From Sphingobacteriaceae bacterium (GTDB lineage Bacteria > Bacteroidota > Bacteroidia > Sphingobacteriales > Sphingobacteriaceae), in contig JAQSWM010000001.1 of NCBI GenBank assembly GCA_029266635.1, forward strand, positions 434,001 through 498,000: a stretch of 64,000 nucleotides of DNA. The letters run 5' to 3'. The number at the start of each line of letters is the position of its first letter. Position 1 is the first letter of the stretch. A program made the translations under genes and the position numbers. This document shows, piece after piece, positions 1 to 7,925 of the stretch. The notes below the pieces were generated by a model. The model saw only the letters and a program-made list of their open reading frames with translations, searched no databases and had not been told where the DNA came from.

Positions 1-596
1 ATTACCGCTTCCCTGTTATCAACGCCTAACTTTAATGCTTCGTTAAACTCCTTTATAAAATCATCGGGCAAAGACCTATTAGCAGCCCAAACTGCAAATG
101 CAAAAGGCAAACCGGTAAATTTGATCCACTCTTCAGCAAGATCATAGACGTAAGGAAACTTCGTGGTTTTTCCAAAGGTGCGGTCGCCTATTTCTACAAA
201 GCCATCTGGTTCGGCGTCTTCTTCTACTATCTTAGGACTAAGTTCCCAGTAATTTTTGAGCAACACTTTCGCTAAATTGTTGGATGTACGCGATTGCGCA
301 TCAAGCCGCAGCGTCTTAAGCTCCTGAATGGGAACATTGCTGAAAATGAAAACGGAATTAACAGCCTGGGAAGCACCAATGCAGTAATCAGCAACAATAT
401 GATGATCAGGGATGTTGAGCAAAGCAGCCACGGGTACCAGGCCAATATCAGCCGTTCCGCTAATTAGTTTTTGCGCACAATCTGATGGAGTATCAAGGCT
501 TAATTCAATCTTTTCGAGAATGTCTGAATGTTGTAAACCGTATATGAAAGGCTTGGAATTGGTGTATGATACCGCAGAAATTTTAATCTTCTTCAC
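1..596 (-). CDS. mqnA: Chorismate dehydratase MqnA (partial, C-terminus outside window)
   Basis: About 198 residues are visible, reading leftwards from a GTG start whose codon ends at 596; the C-terminus lies beyond the window. The N-terminus (KISAVSYTNSKPFIYGL) and the segment around DIGLVPVAALL match the periplasmic-binding-protein-like fold of MqnA. MqnA converts chorismate to 3-[(1-carboxyvinyl)oxy]benzoate, the first step of futalosine-dependent menaquinone synthesis. No ATG lies in frame near the start, and the GTG sits 2 nt after the stop of the phosphatase gene. This suggests translational coupling in a mqnE-phosphatase-mqnA operon. The presence of mqnE two genes upstream strongly supports the assignment. 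Confidence 0.85.
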   Translation of the reverse strand, partial: MKKIKISAVSYTNSKPFIYGLQHSDILEKIELSLDTPSDCAQKLISGTADIGLVPVAALLNIPDHHIVADYCIGASQAVNSVFIFSNVPIQELKTLRLDAQSRTSNNLAKVLLKNYWELSPKIVEEDAEPDGFVEIGDRTFGKTTKFPYVYDLAEEWIKFTGLPFAFAVWAANRSLPDDFIKEFNEALKLGVDNREAV

Positions 597-598
597 GT

Positions 599-1249
599 TC
601 AGCTCAGCACGTATTTTAAATGATCGGTGTTATTAAAATCAATTATTTCAAACTTCTCTCCGTCGTAAGAAAGCTTGTACAAAGTAGTATTCAGATGCGG
701 GAACTTCTCCATCTCCACCAGGGGCAAATCCATTAAAACACACAAAAACAACCGCATTGCCCTGCCATGCATACATATCAGGATGTTTTCATCGCCATTC
801 TGCTCAATTAATTTTTCAAGCACTTCGAGTTGGCGCTCCCTGACTTCGAGCGGGCTTTCGCCGTTTTCGAACTTCAGATGAGTATCCCCTTTCTGCCAGC
901 TTTTCAACAAATCCTTAAAAGCAGCCCTGTTTTCCTGAGTGCTCTCCATGCCTTCGTAAACTCCCCAGGCAAGTTCGTCTAAACCGGCATATTGCACCCA
1001 AGGGATGCCATCGTCTATAAACTTCTGAACGGTTTGATGTGTCCGCTTAAGCGTGGAAGTATAGATTCTGTCGAACGGAATGTGCTTGTAAGCATTATAA
1101 AAAGCCTGGGCCTGCGTTCTACCGGTTTCGTTCAGGTCGGTGTCCATGCCACGCCCTTGCACAATTCCTTTTTTATTCAAGTCGGTTTCGCCGTGGCGGA
1201 TGATATAAATCGTTTTATTCTGAACAGCCGGTTGGGTGGGTTGATCCAT
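599..1249 (-). CDS. Histidine phosphatase family protein (phosphoglycerate mutase-like)
   Basis: 216 residues. The phosphohistidine motif RHGETDLN lies near residue 19 and a second conserved histidine is in ICMHGRAMR near residue 160, the layout of the branch-1 histidine phosphatase superfamily (cofactor-dependent mutase, CobC, broad-specificity phosphatases). The substrate cannot be read from the sequence. Only 3 nt separate it from mqnE upstream and 2 nt from mqnA downstream, so it is almost certainly co-transcribed with menaquinone genes. Whether it acts in that pathway or simply shares the operon is unknown. It is cytoplasmic: no signal peptide or membrane segment is visible. Confidence 0.85.
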   Translation of the reverse strand: MDQPTQPAVQNKTIYIIRHGETDLNKKGIVQGRGMDTDLNETGRTQAQAFYNAYKHIPFDRIYTSTLKRTHQTVQKFIDDGIPWVQYAGLDELAWGVYEGMESTQENRAAFKDLLKSWQKGDTHLKFENGESPLEVRERQLEVLEKLIEQNGDENILICMHGRAMRLFLCVLMDLPLVEMEKFPHLNTTLYKLSYDGEKFEIIDFNNTDHLKYVLS

Positions 1250-1252
1250 TTG

Positions 1253-2470
1253 TTAAGATAATTCACTTTCCGTTGCCTGATTTATCACCGGCAACTTGTA
1301 AAATTTAGGTTTTTCCTCTTCAGTAAACTGAAAATCTTTATAGTCAGTAATGATATTATAAAGCGTATTCCGTTCAATTGGATGCCTCCCCACCTGCTTG
1401 ATTAGTTCCACCAACTGCTGTGTGCTCATGGCCGGATTCTGCTCTTCGGCTCCAGCCATCGAGTAAATTTTAGTGGTATCGTCTAACGTGCCATCAATGT
1501 CATCCACACCAAAATTCAAAGACAGCTGAGCACTGCTGCGGCTGATCATCGCCCAATAAGCTTTAATGTGATCAAAGTTGTCAAGATAGATCCTGGAAAT
1601 TGCGTAGTTGCGCAAATCTTCAATAACTGAAACCTCAGGCACATGCGACATTTGGTTGCCCTGATTTCTGAATTTTAGTGGGATGAAGGTTTGAAATCCT
1701 CCTGTCCGATCCTGAAGCTGGCGCAATTGCTCCAGATGATCAACCCGATGCCAGAACTGTTCAATATGCCCATAGAGCATGGTTGCATTTGAGCGCATGC
1801 CGAGCTTGTGCCATTCCTCGTGGATAGCCAGCCACTGCTCGCCCGTACACTTATCTTTCGCTATTTGTTCCCGTATTTCGGGATGGAATATCTCAGCGCC
1901 CCCGCCGGGAATGGAATCCAGGCCGGCATCCTTCATCAGCTTCATCCCGGTAGCATAATCTATCTTTTCTTTCTTGAAAATGTAGTGATATTCTACAGGC
2001 GTTAAGGCTTTTACGTGCAAATCAGCACGGTGCTCGTGGATTTTAGTGAACAGTTCCGAATAGAATCTTAAATCGTATTGGGGCAATACGCCGCCAACAA
2101 TATGCACTTCCGTAACAGGCTCTCCATCATATTTTTTCACGATATCGAGCATATCCTGCATCGTATATTCCCAACCTTCAGAACGCTGCTTGATCAAACG
2201 GGAATACGAACAGAATTTGCAATCGTACACACATAAGTTTGTGGGTTCTATGTGGAAATTGCGGTTGAAGTAAGTTTTATGGCCATGGCGCTTTTCGCGG
2301 ATGTAATTCGCTAATATTCCGAGGTAGCCGAGTTCGCCTTTTTGATAAAGCAACACTCCTTCATCAAAAGAAATACGCTGGTTGTTCTTAACTTTTTGTG
2401 CGATGGATTTTAAATCGGGAGAAAGGTGTTGGGCGGTAAGAAGTATCTCAAGTTGTTGCTCGCTGTCCAT
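1253..2470 (-). CDS. mqnE: Aminofutalosine synthase MqnE (radical SAM)
   Basis: 405 residues from the ATG ending at 2470. An in-frame ATG 27 nt upstream would add nine residues, but the inner start is preceded by an AAGGA-like sequence and gives a normal N-terminus. The radical-SAM CxxxCxxC cluster is seen in NLCVYDCKFCSYSR near residue 85, followed by the VHIVGGVLPQYDL strand. MqnE joins the MqnA product to the 5'-deoxyadenosyl radical to make aminofutalosine. The HIEPTNLC context favours MqnE over the paralogue MqnC. First gene of the leftward menaquinone operon. Confidence 0.87.
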   Translation of the reverse strand: MDSEQQLEILLTAQHLSPDLKSIAQKVKNNQRISFDEGVLLYQKGELGYLGILANYIREKRHGHKTYFNRNFHIEPTNLCVYDCKFCSYSRLIKQRSEGWEYTMQDMLDIVKKYDGEPVTEVHIVGGVLPQYDLRFYSELFTKIHEHRADLHVKALTPVEYHYIFKKEKIDYATGMKLMKDAGLDSIPGGGAEIFHPEIREQIAKDKCTGEQWLAIHEEWHKLGMRSNATMLYGHIEQFWHRVDHLEQLRQLQDRTGGFQTFIPLKFRNQGNQMSHVPEVSVIEDLRNYAISRIYLDNFDHIKAYWAMISRSSAQLSLNFGVDDIDGTLDDTTKIYSMAGAEEQNPAMSTQQLVELIKQVGRHPIERNTLYNIITDYKDFQFTEEEKPKFYKLPVINQATESELS

Positions 2471-2486
2471 CAAAAAATCCTTTGCG

Positions 2487-2494
2487 CAAAAATA
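2487..2494 (-). promoter_or_regulatory. Possible -7 element for the mqnE operon
   Basis: On the minus strand this reads TATTTTTG, a perfect match to the Bacteroidota -7 consensus TAnnTTTG, 16 nt before the chosen mqnE start. No good -33 TTTG is visible at the expected spacing, so this is a half-match only. Confidence 0.35.
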
Positions 2495-2582
2495 CAATTA
2501 TGGGGCTACATCCACCATCATTTTGATGTAAGATTGAAGCTCTGAGCCTGATTGTGTATTTTAGCACACAAAGCCGATCATC

Positions 2583-3704
2583 ATGAAAATAGAAACCATT
2601 GCCATACACGCCGGAAACCTAACAGATCAAAATTCAAAAGCCGTAATCCAGCCCATCACGCTGTCTACAACCTTTGAACGTGGCGAAGACGGCGGCTATC
2701 CCGCAGGCTACATGTACACCCGTGCCGATAACCCGAACCGCAAATCGCTGGAGAACGTGCTGGCAGAATTGGAGGGCGGCGAGGATGCATGTTCGTTTTC
2801 TTCAGGGAATGCGGCAGGCGGAGCGGTTTTCCAGTCGCTTGAGCCGGGCAGCCACATCATTGCCCCCGATGATATGTACCACGGCCTGCGCACGCTGCTG
2901 AACCAGGTTTTCAAAGGAATTTTAGATGTTGATTATGTTGAGCTCGCGGATATTGAGGCAGTTAAACAAGCCCTTCGCCCGCAAACAAAGCTCATCTGGA
3001 TCGAAACGCCATCAAATCCGCTGTTAAAGATATCCGACATCAAAGCTCTTGTGCAATTGGCTCAGCAACGGAACATTATGGTTTGTTGCGACAACACGTT
3101 TGCCACGCCGGTGTTGCAAAGGCCGCTGGAGCTTGGCGCCGATCTGGTGATGCATTCTACCACTAAATACTTCGGCGGGCATAGCGATGTACTGGGCGGT
3201 GCGCTCATCACCCGGAAAAAAGATGCGGCATGGGAGAAAATCCGCAGCATACAATCGCTGGCTGGTGCTGTGCCCTCCCCTTTCGATTGCTATTTGACTG
3301 TTCGTGGAATTAAAACCTTGCCTTACCGGATGCGTGGGCATGTGGAGAATGCGGGCAAGCTGGCTAAGTTCCTTCAAAATCATCCAAAGGTTGAAGCCGT
3401 GTTTTATCCCGGACTGGCTTCGCACCCAAATCACAATATCGCCGCAGGGCAGATGAGCGGCTTTGGCGGGATGCTTTCGTTCCTCGTAAAAGGCGGTGCC
3501 GAAAGTGCCAGGAAGGTGGCGAACTCGGTACAAGTATTTACCCAGGCAACCAGCCTCGGAGGAGTGGAAAGTTTGGTTGAGCATCGTTTTTCTGTTGAAC
3601 CGCCAGATACCAAAACTCCCCAAAACCTGCTTCGGGTATCTGTAGGGCTGGAAAATATTGAAGATCTGATTGAGGATTTAAGCCAGGCGCTGGAGAAAGT
3701 TTGA
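2583..3704 (+). CDS. Cystathionine gamma-synthase-type PLP enzyme
   Basis: 373 residues, the usual length for the Cys/Met metabolism PLP family. The N-terminal phosphate-binding region (YTRADNPNRKSLE) and the Schiff-base lysine in MHSTTKYFGGHSD are intact, as is the C-terminal SLGGVESLVEHR segment. The family joins or cleaves sulfur amino acids: cystathionine gamma-synthase, cystathionine beta- or gamma-lyase, or O-acetylhomoserine sulfhydrylase. The neighbouring riboswitch-controlled metX, which makes O-acetylhomoserine, points to a synthase (MetB-like) role, but sequence alone does not separate the activities. It lies upstream of the riboswitch, so it is not under the visible SAM control. 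Confidence 0.85.
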   Translation: MKIETIAIHAGNLTDQNSKAVIQPITLSTTFERGEDGGYPAGYMYTRADNPNRKSLENVLAELEGGEDACSFSSGNAAGGAVFQSLEPGSHIIAPDDMYHGLRTLLNQVFKGILDVDYVELADIEAVKQALRPQTKLIWIETPSNPLLKISDIKALVQLAQQRNIMVCCDNTFATPVLQRPLELGADLVMHSTTKYFGGHSDVLGGALITRKKDAAWEKIRSIQSLAGAVPSPFDCYLTVRGIKTLPYRMRGHVENAGKLAKFLQNHPKVEAVFYPGLASHPNHNIAAGQMSGFGGMLSFLVKGGAESARKVANSVQVFTQATSLGGVESLVEHRFSVEPPDTKTPQNLLRVSVGLENIEDLIEDLSQALEKV

Positions 3705-3743
3705 TCAGCCGGAGCACCGGACGCATAAGAATTACAAATTAAA

Positions 3744-3776
3744 TTTGGTTTCTTTTCTTCATTCCTCCTATCTTTG
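3744..3776 (+). promoter_or_regulatory. Promoter of the metX transcript (TTTG-N21-TATCTTTG)
   Basis: TTTG at 3744-3747 and TATCTTTG at 3769-3776 are separated by 21 nt, an exact match to the Bacteroidota primary sigma consensus. Transcription would begin near 3782, about 45 nt before the SAM-I riboswitch, leaving a leader of about 340 nt before metX. Confidence 0.75.
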
Positions 3777-3823
3777 AAATATTATTTGGTAGCGATACCT
3801 CAGTCAATACCCTTCAACAAGGT

Positions 3824-3932
3824 TTGATTTATAAAGAAGTGGCGAGAGACAGGCTCAATGACCCACTGGCAACCTCCGAAAGGAAAGGTGCCAATTCCTG
3901 TCCCGAAAAACAGCCGGGAAAATATAAATGTT
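3824..3932 (+). ncRNA. SAM-I (S-box) riboswitch
   Basis: The core shows the S-box signatures: GGCGAGAGACAGGC, then CACTGGCAACC, a GAAA-capped P3 hairpin and GGTGCCAATTCC. A P1 helix closes it: ATTTATA at 3827-3833 pairs with TATAAAT at 3923-3929. A CCC...GGG P4 stem lies at about 3901-3918. SAM-I aptamers bind S-adenosylmethionine and lower expression of methionine genes. No Rho-independent terminator is visible between the aptamer and metX, so the output mechanism is not obvious from sequence. A small Met/Cys-rich ORF begins 8 nt after the aptamer. Confidence 0.9.
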
Positions 3933-3939
3933 TAAAACC

Positions 3940-4050
3940 ATGAGATTAAAAAACTTCCCTCAGCATGGCTCGGGTACGAGCCTTCTAAATCCAAGCAACA
4001 TCATTTGTAGCTCTGCATCTTTTTATATGTGCGGCTTCTGTATGTGCTAA
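3940..4050 (+). CDS. Putative 36-residue Met/Cys-rich leader peptide
   Basis: An ATG begins 8-11 nt after the riboswitch P1 helix and opens a 36-codon frame ending in TAA at 4048-4050. The product starts MRLKNFPQHGSG and ends ASFYMCGFCMC. Five of its last seven codons encode sulfur amino acids (ATG TGC, TGT ATG TGC), and a further Cys is at position 23. No signal peptide is evident. It fills the leader between the SAM-I aptamer and metX, which starts 73 nt later. Such clustering near the stop is what a ribosome-stalling or attenuation peptide sensing Met/Cys supply would show. That role is inference; no Shine-Dalgarno is present, which is normal in this phylum. Confidence 0.55.
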   Translation: MRLKNFPQHGSGTSLLNPSNIICSSASFYMCGFCMC

Positions 4051-4123
4051 TCAGCGGCGTTGTAATCGGCTTCGCCAAATTATCAATTCAAACATCCGGA
4101 ACTACAAACGACCATTGAACACC

Positions 4124-5185
4124 ATGAACACCCCACACATATACAAACACAAAAAACAGTTTAAATTAGAATGCGGCAAGAAGCTGAACAAGCTTGAAAT
4201 TGCTTATCACACTTACGGAACGCTGAACGAAAAGAAAGATAACATCGTTTGGGTCTGCCACGCGTTAACAGCTAACTCGGATGTTTTTGACTGGTGGAAA
4301 GGTTTTTTTGGAGAAAATAACCTGTTTAATCCGCAGGACCATTTTATCATTTGTGCCAACATCCTCGGCTCGCCGTACGGCACCACAAATCCGTTGAGCA
4401 TAAATCCGGCTACTTCACAGCCGTATTTTCTCTCCTTCCCGCAAATAACAGTCCGCGATCAGGCAGCAGCACATAAAATCCTCGCAGATCATCTTGGCTT
4501 TAACAGCATCGCAGTTTTGATGGGCGGTTCACTGGGCGGGCAACAGGCAATGGAGTGGGCGATTACAGAGCCGAACCGTTTTAAGAAGCTGATCCTGATG
4601 GCTACCAACGCCCAACACTCGCCGTGGGGAATTGCTTTCAATGAAAGCCAGCGCCTGGCCATCTCCAGCGACCGCACTTTCTACTCCAATTCTCCCGATG
4701 GCGGCAAAAAAGGGCTCAAAGCTGCACGGGCTATCGCTTTGCTATCCTATCGGGGATATGATACCTATGCAATTTCTCAGCAGGAAGTATCGGCAGATAA
4801 AGTCGATGGATTTAAATCATCATCCTACCAGAATTATCAGGGCGATAAACTGGTAAACCGCTATAACGCATACAGCTATTGGTATCTCACGAAAGTGATG
4901 GACAGCCATAATGTGGGGCGCAAACGCGGCTCGGCAGCAGAAGCGTTAAAGGCGATAAAAGCACAAACACTGGTAATCGGCATCAAATCGGATCTTCTTT
5001 TCCCGGTTGACGAACAGAAGTATTTGGCTGCTCACATTTGCAACGCCGAATACGTAGAAATCAGTTCGCTTTACGGGCACGATGGCTTTTTGGTTGAAAC
5101 GCAAATCTTAACAAGAGAAGTTGGCGCATTTCTGCGGAAACCGCTCGTGGAGAAAAATACAATTGCTTTGCATAAAATTGCATAG
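4124..5185 (+). CDS. metX: Homoserine O-acetyltransferase MetX
   Basis: 353 residues from ATG 4124; an in-frame TTG at 4115 would add only three residues and is less likely. This alpha/beta-hydrolase-fold enzyme transfers acetyl from acetyl-CoA to homoserine, committing it to methionine. The nucleophile elbow GGSLGGQQAMEW lies near residue 137, and the C-terminal Asp/His pair is seen in IKSDLLFP and YGHDGFLVE. Expression should be controlled by the SAM-I riboswitch and possibly by the small Met/Cys-rich ORF in the leader. The acetylated product fits the upstream gamma-synthase-type enzyme. Confidence 0.93.
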   Translation: MNTPHIYKHKKQFKLECGKKLNKLEIAYHTYGTLNEKKDNIVWVCHALTANSDVFDWWKGFFGENNLFNPQDHFIICANILGSPYGTTNPLSINPATSQPYFLSFPQITVRDQAAAHKILADHLGFNSIAVLMGGSLGGQQAMEWAITEPNRFKKLILMATNAQHSPWGIAFNESQRLAISSDRTFYSNSPDGGKKGLKAARAIALLSYRGYDTYAISQQEVSADKVDGFKSSSYQNYQGDKLVNRYNAYSYWYLTKVMDSHNVGRKRGSAAEALKAIKAQTLVIGIKSDLLFPVDEQKYLAAHICNAEYVEISSLYGHDGFLVETQILTREVGAFLRKPLVEKNTIALHKIA

Positions 5186-5219
5186 CAAACAAATTGTATT
5201 CATTTCCATTTCATAACAC

Positions 5220-5642
5220 ATGAGCGATACCCCAACGTATAGCAGGTTTACAACAGAATTGAGCGTTCGCCCGGACGATATAGACATGTTCAACCATGTG
5301 CACAACAGCAAGTATTTTGATTATGTGCAGGCCGCGAGGTATGAGCAGATGGAAACTGGCTACGGCATGTCGTGGGAGAAGTTTTCAGAAATGGGTTACG
5401 GCTGGGTGGTCAAAACCGCTCATGTAAAATACAAAAGGCCTTTAACGCTGGGTGAACGCTTTCAAGTTACAACAGGTGTTATTGAAATTGGTGACAAAAG
5501 CAGCAAAGTAATGTTCGAAATCGTGAGTAAAAAAACGGGGAAGCTCTGCTGCGATGGCTGGTTCGAATACGTGCTGATAGATATAAAAACCGGGCGCAGC
5601 GTGAAAGTGACAGAAGAGATGATGGAGAAGTACGGGATTTAA
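5220..5642 (+). CDS. Acyl-CoA thioesterase, hotdog fold (4HBT/YbgC-FadM type)
   Basis: 140 residues. The motif RPDDIDMFNHVHNSKYFDY near residue 17 is the 4HBT signature with the catalytic Asp followed by the N-H-V-x-N turn. The family hydrolyses acyl-CoA thioesters in the cytoplasm; chain preference cannot be told. It begins 34 nt after metX and may be read through from it. Its stop overlaps the stop of the convergent ddl by 4 bp (shared TTAA), leaving no space for a terminator. A second, distinct member of the family lies at 8975-9382. Confidence 0.85.
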   Translation: MSDTPTYSRFTTELSVRPDDIDMFNHVHNSKYFDYVQAARYEQMETGYGMSWEKFSEMGYGWVVKTAHVKYKRPLTLGERFQVTTGVIEIGDKSSKVMFEIVSKKTGKLCCDGWFEYVLIDIKTGRSVKVTEEMMEKYGI

Positions 5643-6640
5643 GCCTTTTCTCCAGCCAGCGCCTCCTCAATCAACATCCCATAAAACTCGCCCACATCCA
5701 TTCCCGCAGCTCTAACCTGTTGCGGGTAAATGCTTGCAGCGGATTGTCCGGGTGTGGTATTGATCTCGATAAAGTAGAACTTCGAAGTATTTTCTTGTAA
5801 GATAAAATCCACCCTCGCCATGCCTTTGCAATTCAGCAAATGGTAAACTTCGCTGACAATTTCCTGAATTTTGGTTAGTTGATCGGCAGGCAGATCTGCT
5901 GGCGTAACCTCTTCCGACATCCCGGGCGTGTATTTTGCTTCGTAATCAAAGAAATCTTTTGAGCTGATAATCTCGGTTGGCGGCAGCACTTTAATCTCTC
6001 CATCCAGCCGCACAATGCCAATGCTAAATTCCCGTCCTTGTATAAATTCCTCAATCAGCACCTGCGTATCCTCATCAAAAGCTTTGTCCAGCGCTCCTGA
6101 AAGCTCCTCTGGCTTGTTGATTTTCGACATCCCCACGCTGCTTCCACCATTGTTTGGCTTTATAAACAATGGATATTGCAGATGCCCTGACAGTTCTTGC
6201 GCCTGGCTACGGTTATGGCTAAAAAGCTGTACTGACTGGGCAACGTTCAGATTCGGCACATCTTTTACTACTGCTTTTGTATAAGCTTTGTTCATGGTGA
6301 GTGCAGACGTGGCAGCATCGCAGTTGTTGTAAGGGATGCCCAGCAAATCAAAATAGCCCTGAAGTTTTCCGTCTTCACCGGGCGTGCCATGGATGGTGAT
6401 AAATGCGGCATTGAAATGTATAGCCTCTTCGTTAAGATTCAGGCTGAAATCGTTCTTGTTAACTTCAGTTTTCTGCCCTTCCGGCGATTCATAATACCAG
6501 CTGTCACGCGTAACCAAAATGGTGTACACCTTGTATTTATCCTTGTTGAGACTGCTTGCGATATTGCGTGCGCTATTTATCGAAACCTCAAACTCTCCGG
6601 TAAAACCGCCGGCCATTAAAGCGATATTTTTTGTTGCCAT
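5639..6640 (-). CDS. ddl: D-alanine--D-alanine ligase
   Basis: 333 residues, typical of DdlA/B. ATP-grasp features are visible: FIKPNNGGSSVGMSKI near residue 157, VLIEEFIQGREFSIGIV near residue 194, and the Mg-binding ARVDFILQE and FIEINTTPGQS near the C-terminus. The enzyme joins two D-alanines for the peptidoglycan stem peptide. The start ATG ends at 6640 and lies only a few bases after the predicted transcription start, so the mRNA may be almost leaderless. It is convergent with the thioesterase and divergent from the PASTA protein. Confidence 0.95.
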   Translation of the reverse strand: MATKNIALMAGGFTGEFEVSINSARNIASSLNKDKYKVYTILVTRDSWYYESPEGQKTEVNKNDFSLNLNEEAIHFNAAFITIHGTPGEDGKLQGYFDLLGIPYNNCDAATSALTMNKAYTKAVVKDVPNLNVAQSVQLFSHNRSQAQELSGHLQYPLFIKPNNGGSSVGMSKINKPEELSGALDKAFDEDTQVLIEEFIQGREFSIGIVRLDGEIKVLPPTEIISSKDFFDYEAKYTPGMSEEVTPADLPADQLTKIQEIVSEVYHLLNCKGMARVDFILQENTSKFYFIEINTTPGQSAASIYPQQVRAAGMDVGEFYGMLIEEALAGEKA

Positions 6641-6644
6641 GTGC

Positions 6645-6674
6645 CAAAGATATTTGAAAACCGCCGATTAACAA
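6645..6674 (-). promoter_or_regulatory. Promoter of ddl (TTG-N19-TATCTTTG)
   Basis: Read on the minus strand: TTG at 6674-6672, 19 nt, then TATCTTTG at 6652-6645. Both elements and the spacing fit the Bacteroidota consensus. The -7 element ends 5 nt before the ddl start codon. Confidence 0.6.
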
Positions 6675-6777
6675 TCACCTCTAATTAAATGTCCTTAAAT
6701 AATATTTTTAGGTTAAGTTTGCGGTTAAAACACGTTATTTTTATGCCTCAGGGCATTGTGTACAACCCCGCAGCAGC

Positions 6778-7575
6778 ATGAGTAAGTTTTTTGCCTACCT
6801 GAGAACCAAGACATTCAGAAACAACGTTTTTCTCGCTTTTGCTTTTGTGATTGCATTCATGCTCCTTTCGTTTTTTAGCCTGCGGTTTTACACTCGCCAT
6901 GGCGAAGGGCTGCCGGTTCCAAAGCTTAAGGGATTATCAATTGGCCAGGCAATAGAACTTCTGGATGCTCAGGGATTCGAATATCAGATTGATTCTGTTT
7001 ACCTCGGTGATAAACCACCGGGACTGGTTGTAGAACAGGATCCCGAGCCAAATACCAACGTAAAAACGCACCGTACAATTTATTTGACCATAATTACCCG
7101 CAGTGCGCCGAACGTAGGCTTTCCCGATATCCTCAACAAAACCTTTTTAGAGGTGAGAGCAATTTTGGCGAATTATGGTTTGAAAGTTGGCGACACCACC
7201 TACGCCTCCGACATTGAACGTGACCGGGTGCTGAGTGCAACAGTTGGCGGGCAGCCCATCGCCACAGGCAAAGACATCCCGAAAGGATCTAAGATCAGTT
7301 TAGTTTTAGGAGATGGCCTGGGTGCCAGCGAAGTTGACCTACCAGATTTAACAGGACTTACCCTCAGCGATGCCGTTTTCGCTCTTCGCGGAGCATCCTT
7401 AAACTTAGGCCTTACAACTTTCGAGGGCGCTGTCACAGACTCGGCAAACGCTCGTATCATTCAGCAAACCCCGGCTCTCACCGATTCCCTGAACAAAGTG
7501 CCTATCGGAACTCATATAGATATCATTCTGTCTAACCAGCCGCCGCCACCCGGTCCGGTTCAGAAACCAAAATAG
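6778..7575 (+). CDS. PASTA-domain membrane protein
   Basis: 265 residues with one membrane segment near residues 17-37 (NVFLAFAFVIAFMLLSFFSL) and a cytoplasmic N-terminus. Three PASTA repeats follow, starting near residues 45, 115 and 188 (for example GEGLPVPKLKGLSIGQAIEL and VDLPDLTGLTLSDAV). PASTA domains bind uncrosslinked peptidoglycan or muropeptides. No kinase or transpeptidase domain is attached. The neighbours ddl and mltG also act on the cell wall, which supports an envelope role. The C-terminus is Pro-rich (QPPPPGPVQKPK). The rhodanese gene starts 4 nt later, implying an operon. Confidence 0.85.
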   Translation: MSKFFAYLRTKTFRNNVFLAFAFVIAFMLLSFFSLRFYTRHGEGLPVPKLKGLSIGQAIELLDAQGFEYQIDSVYLGDKPPGLVVEQDPEPNTNVKTHRTIYLTIITRSAPNVGFPDILNKTFLEVRAILANYGLKVGDTTYASDIERDRVLSATVGGQPIATGKDIPKGSKISLVLGDGLGASEVDLPDLTGLTLSDAVFALRGASLNLGLTTFEGAVTDSANARIIQQTPALTDSLNKVPIGTHIDIILSNQPPPPGPVQKPK

Positions 7576-7579
7576 CGAC

Positions 7580-7882
7580 ATGAACATATCCGTTGCTGCT
7601 TTAAAGCAAAAATTAAGTGAGCAGAAAGGCGTTCATTTAATTGATGTTCGGGAAGAACTGGAATATCACACCTTTAATATTGGCGGTGAAAACATTCCAC
7701 TTGGGCGTTTACCGGCAGGTATTGAGGACTTAGAGCTGGAGAGAACAGATGAGATCGTGGTGATCTGCCAGCGTGGGCTCCGCAGCGAAACTGCCCGCAG
7801 GATCCTTGCAGCAGCAGGATATTTAAATGTTAGAAATTTAGAAGGCGGGCTACTTGCCTACAGAAAGTTAGCCGAAACGTAA
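7580..7882 (+). CDS. Rhodanese-like domain protein
   Basis: 100 residues, a single rhodanese domain. The substrate strand LIDVREELEYHTFNI is near residue 20 and the active-site loop is CQRGLRSE with Cys near residue 62. Stand-alone domains of this type carry persulfide sulfur or act in redox and sulfur relay. The acceptor is unknown. It lies 4 nt after the PASTA gene and 43 nt before mltG, so the three are probably one transcript. Confidence 0.85.
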   Translation: MNISVAALKQKLSEQKGVHLIDVREELEYHTFNIGGENIPLGRLPAGIEDLELERTDEIVVICQRGLRSETARRILAAAGYLNVRNLEGGLLAYRKLAET

Positions 7883-7925
7883 AACCAGCAGGGGCTTGAT
7901 GTGTTCCCCGAATTAAATTATTGTC

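Noticed and set aside
4051-4123. Possible terminator hairpin (GGCG...CGCC) between the leader ORF and metX
   Set aside because: Only a 4-bp stem with a long loop and no T-run; not enough to call a terminator.
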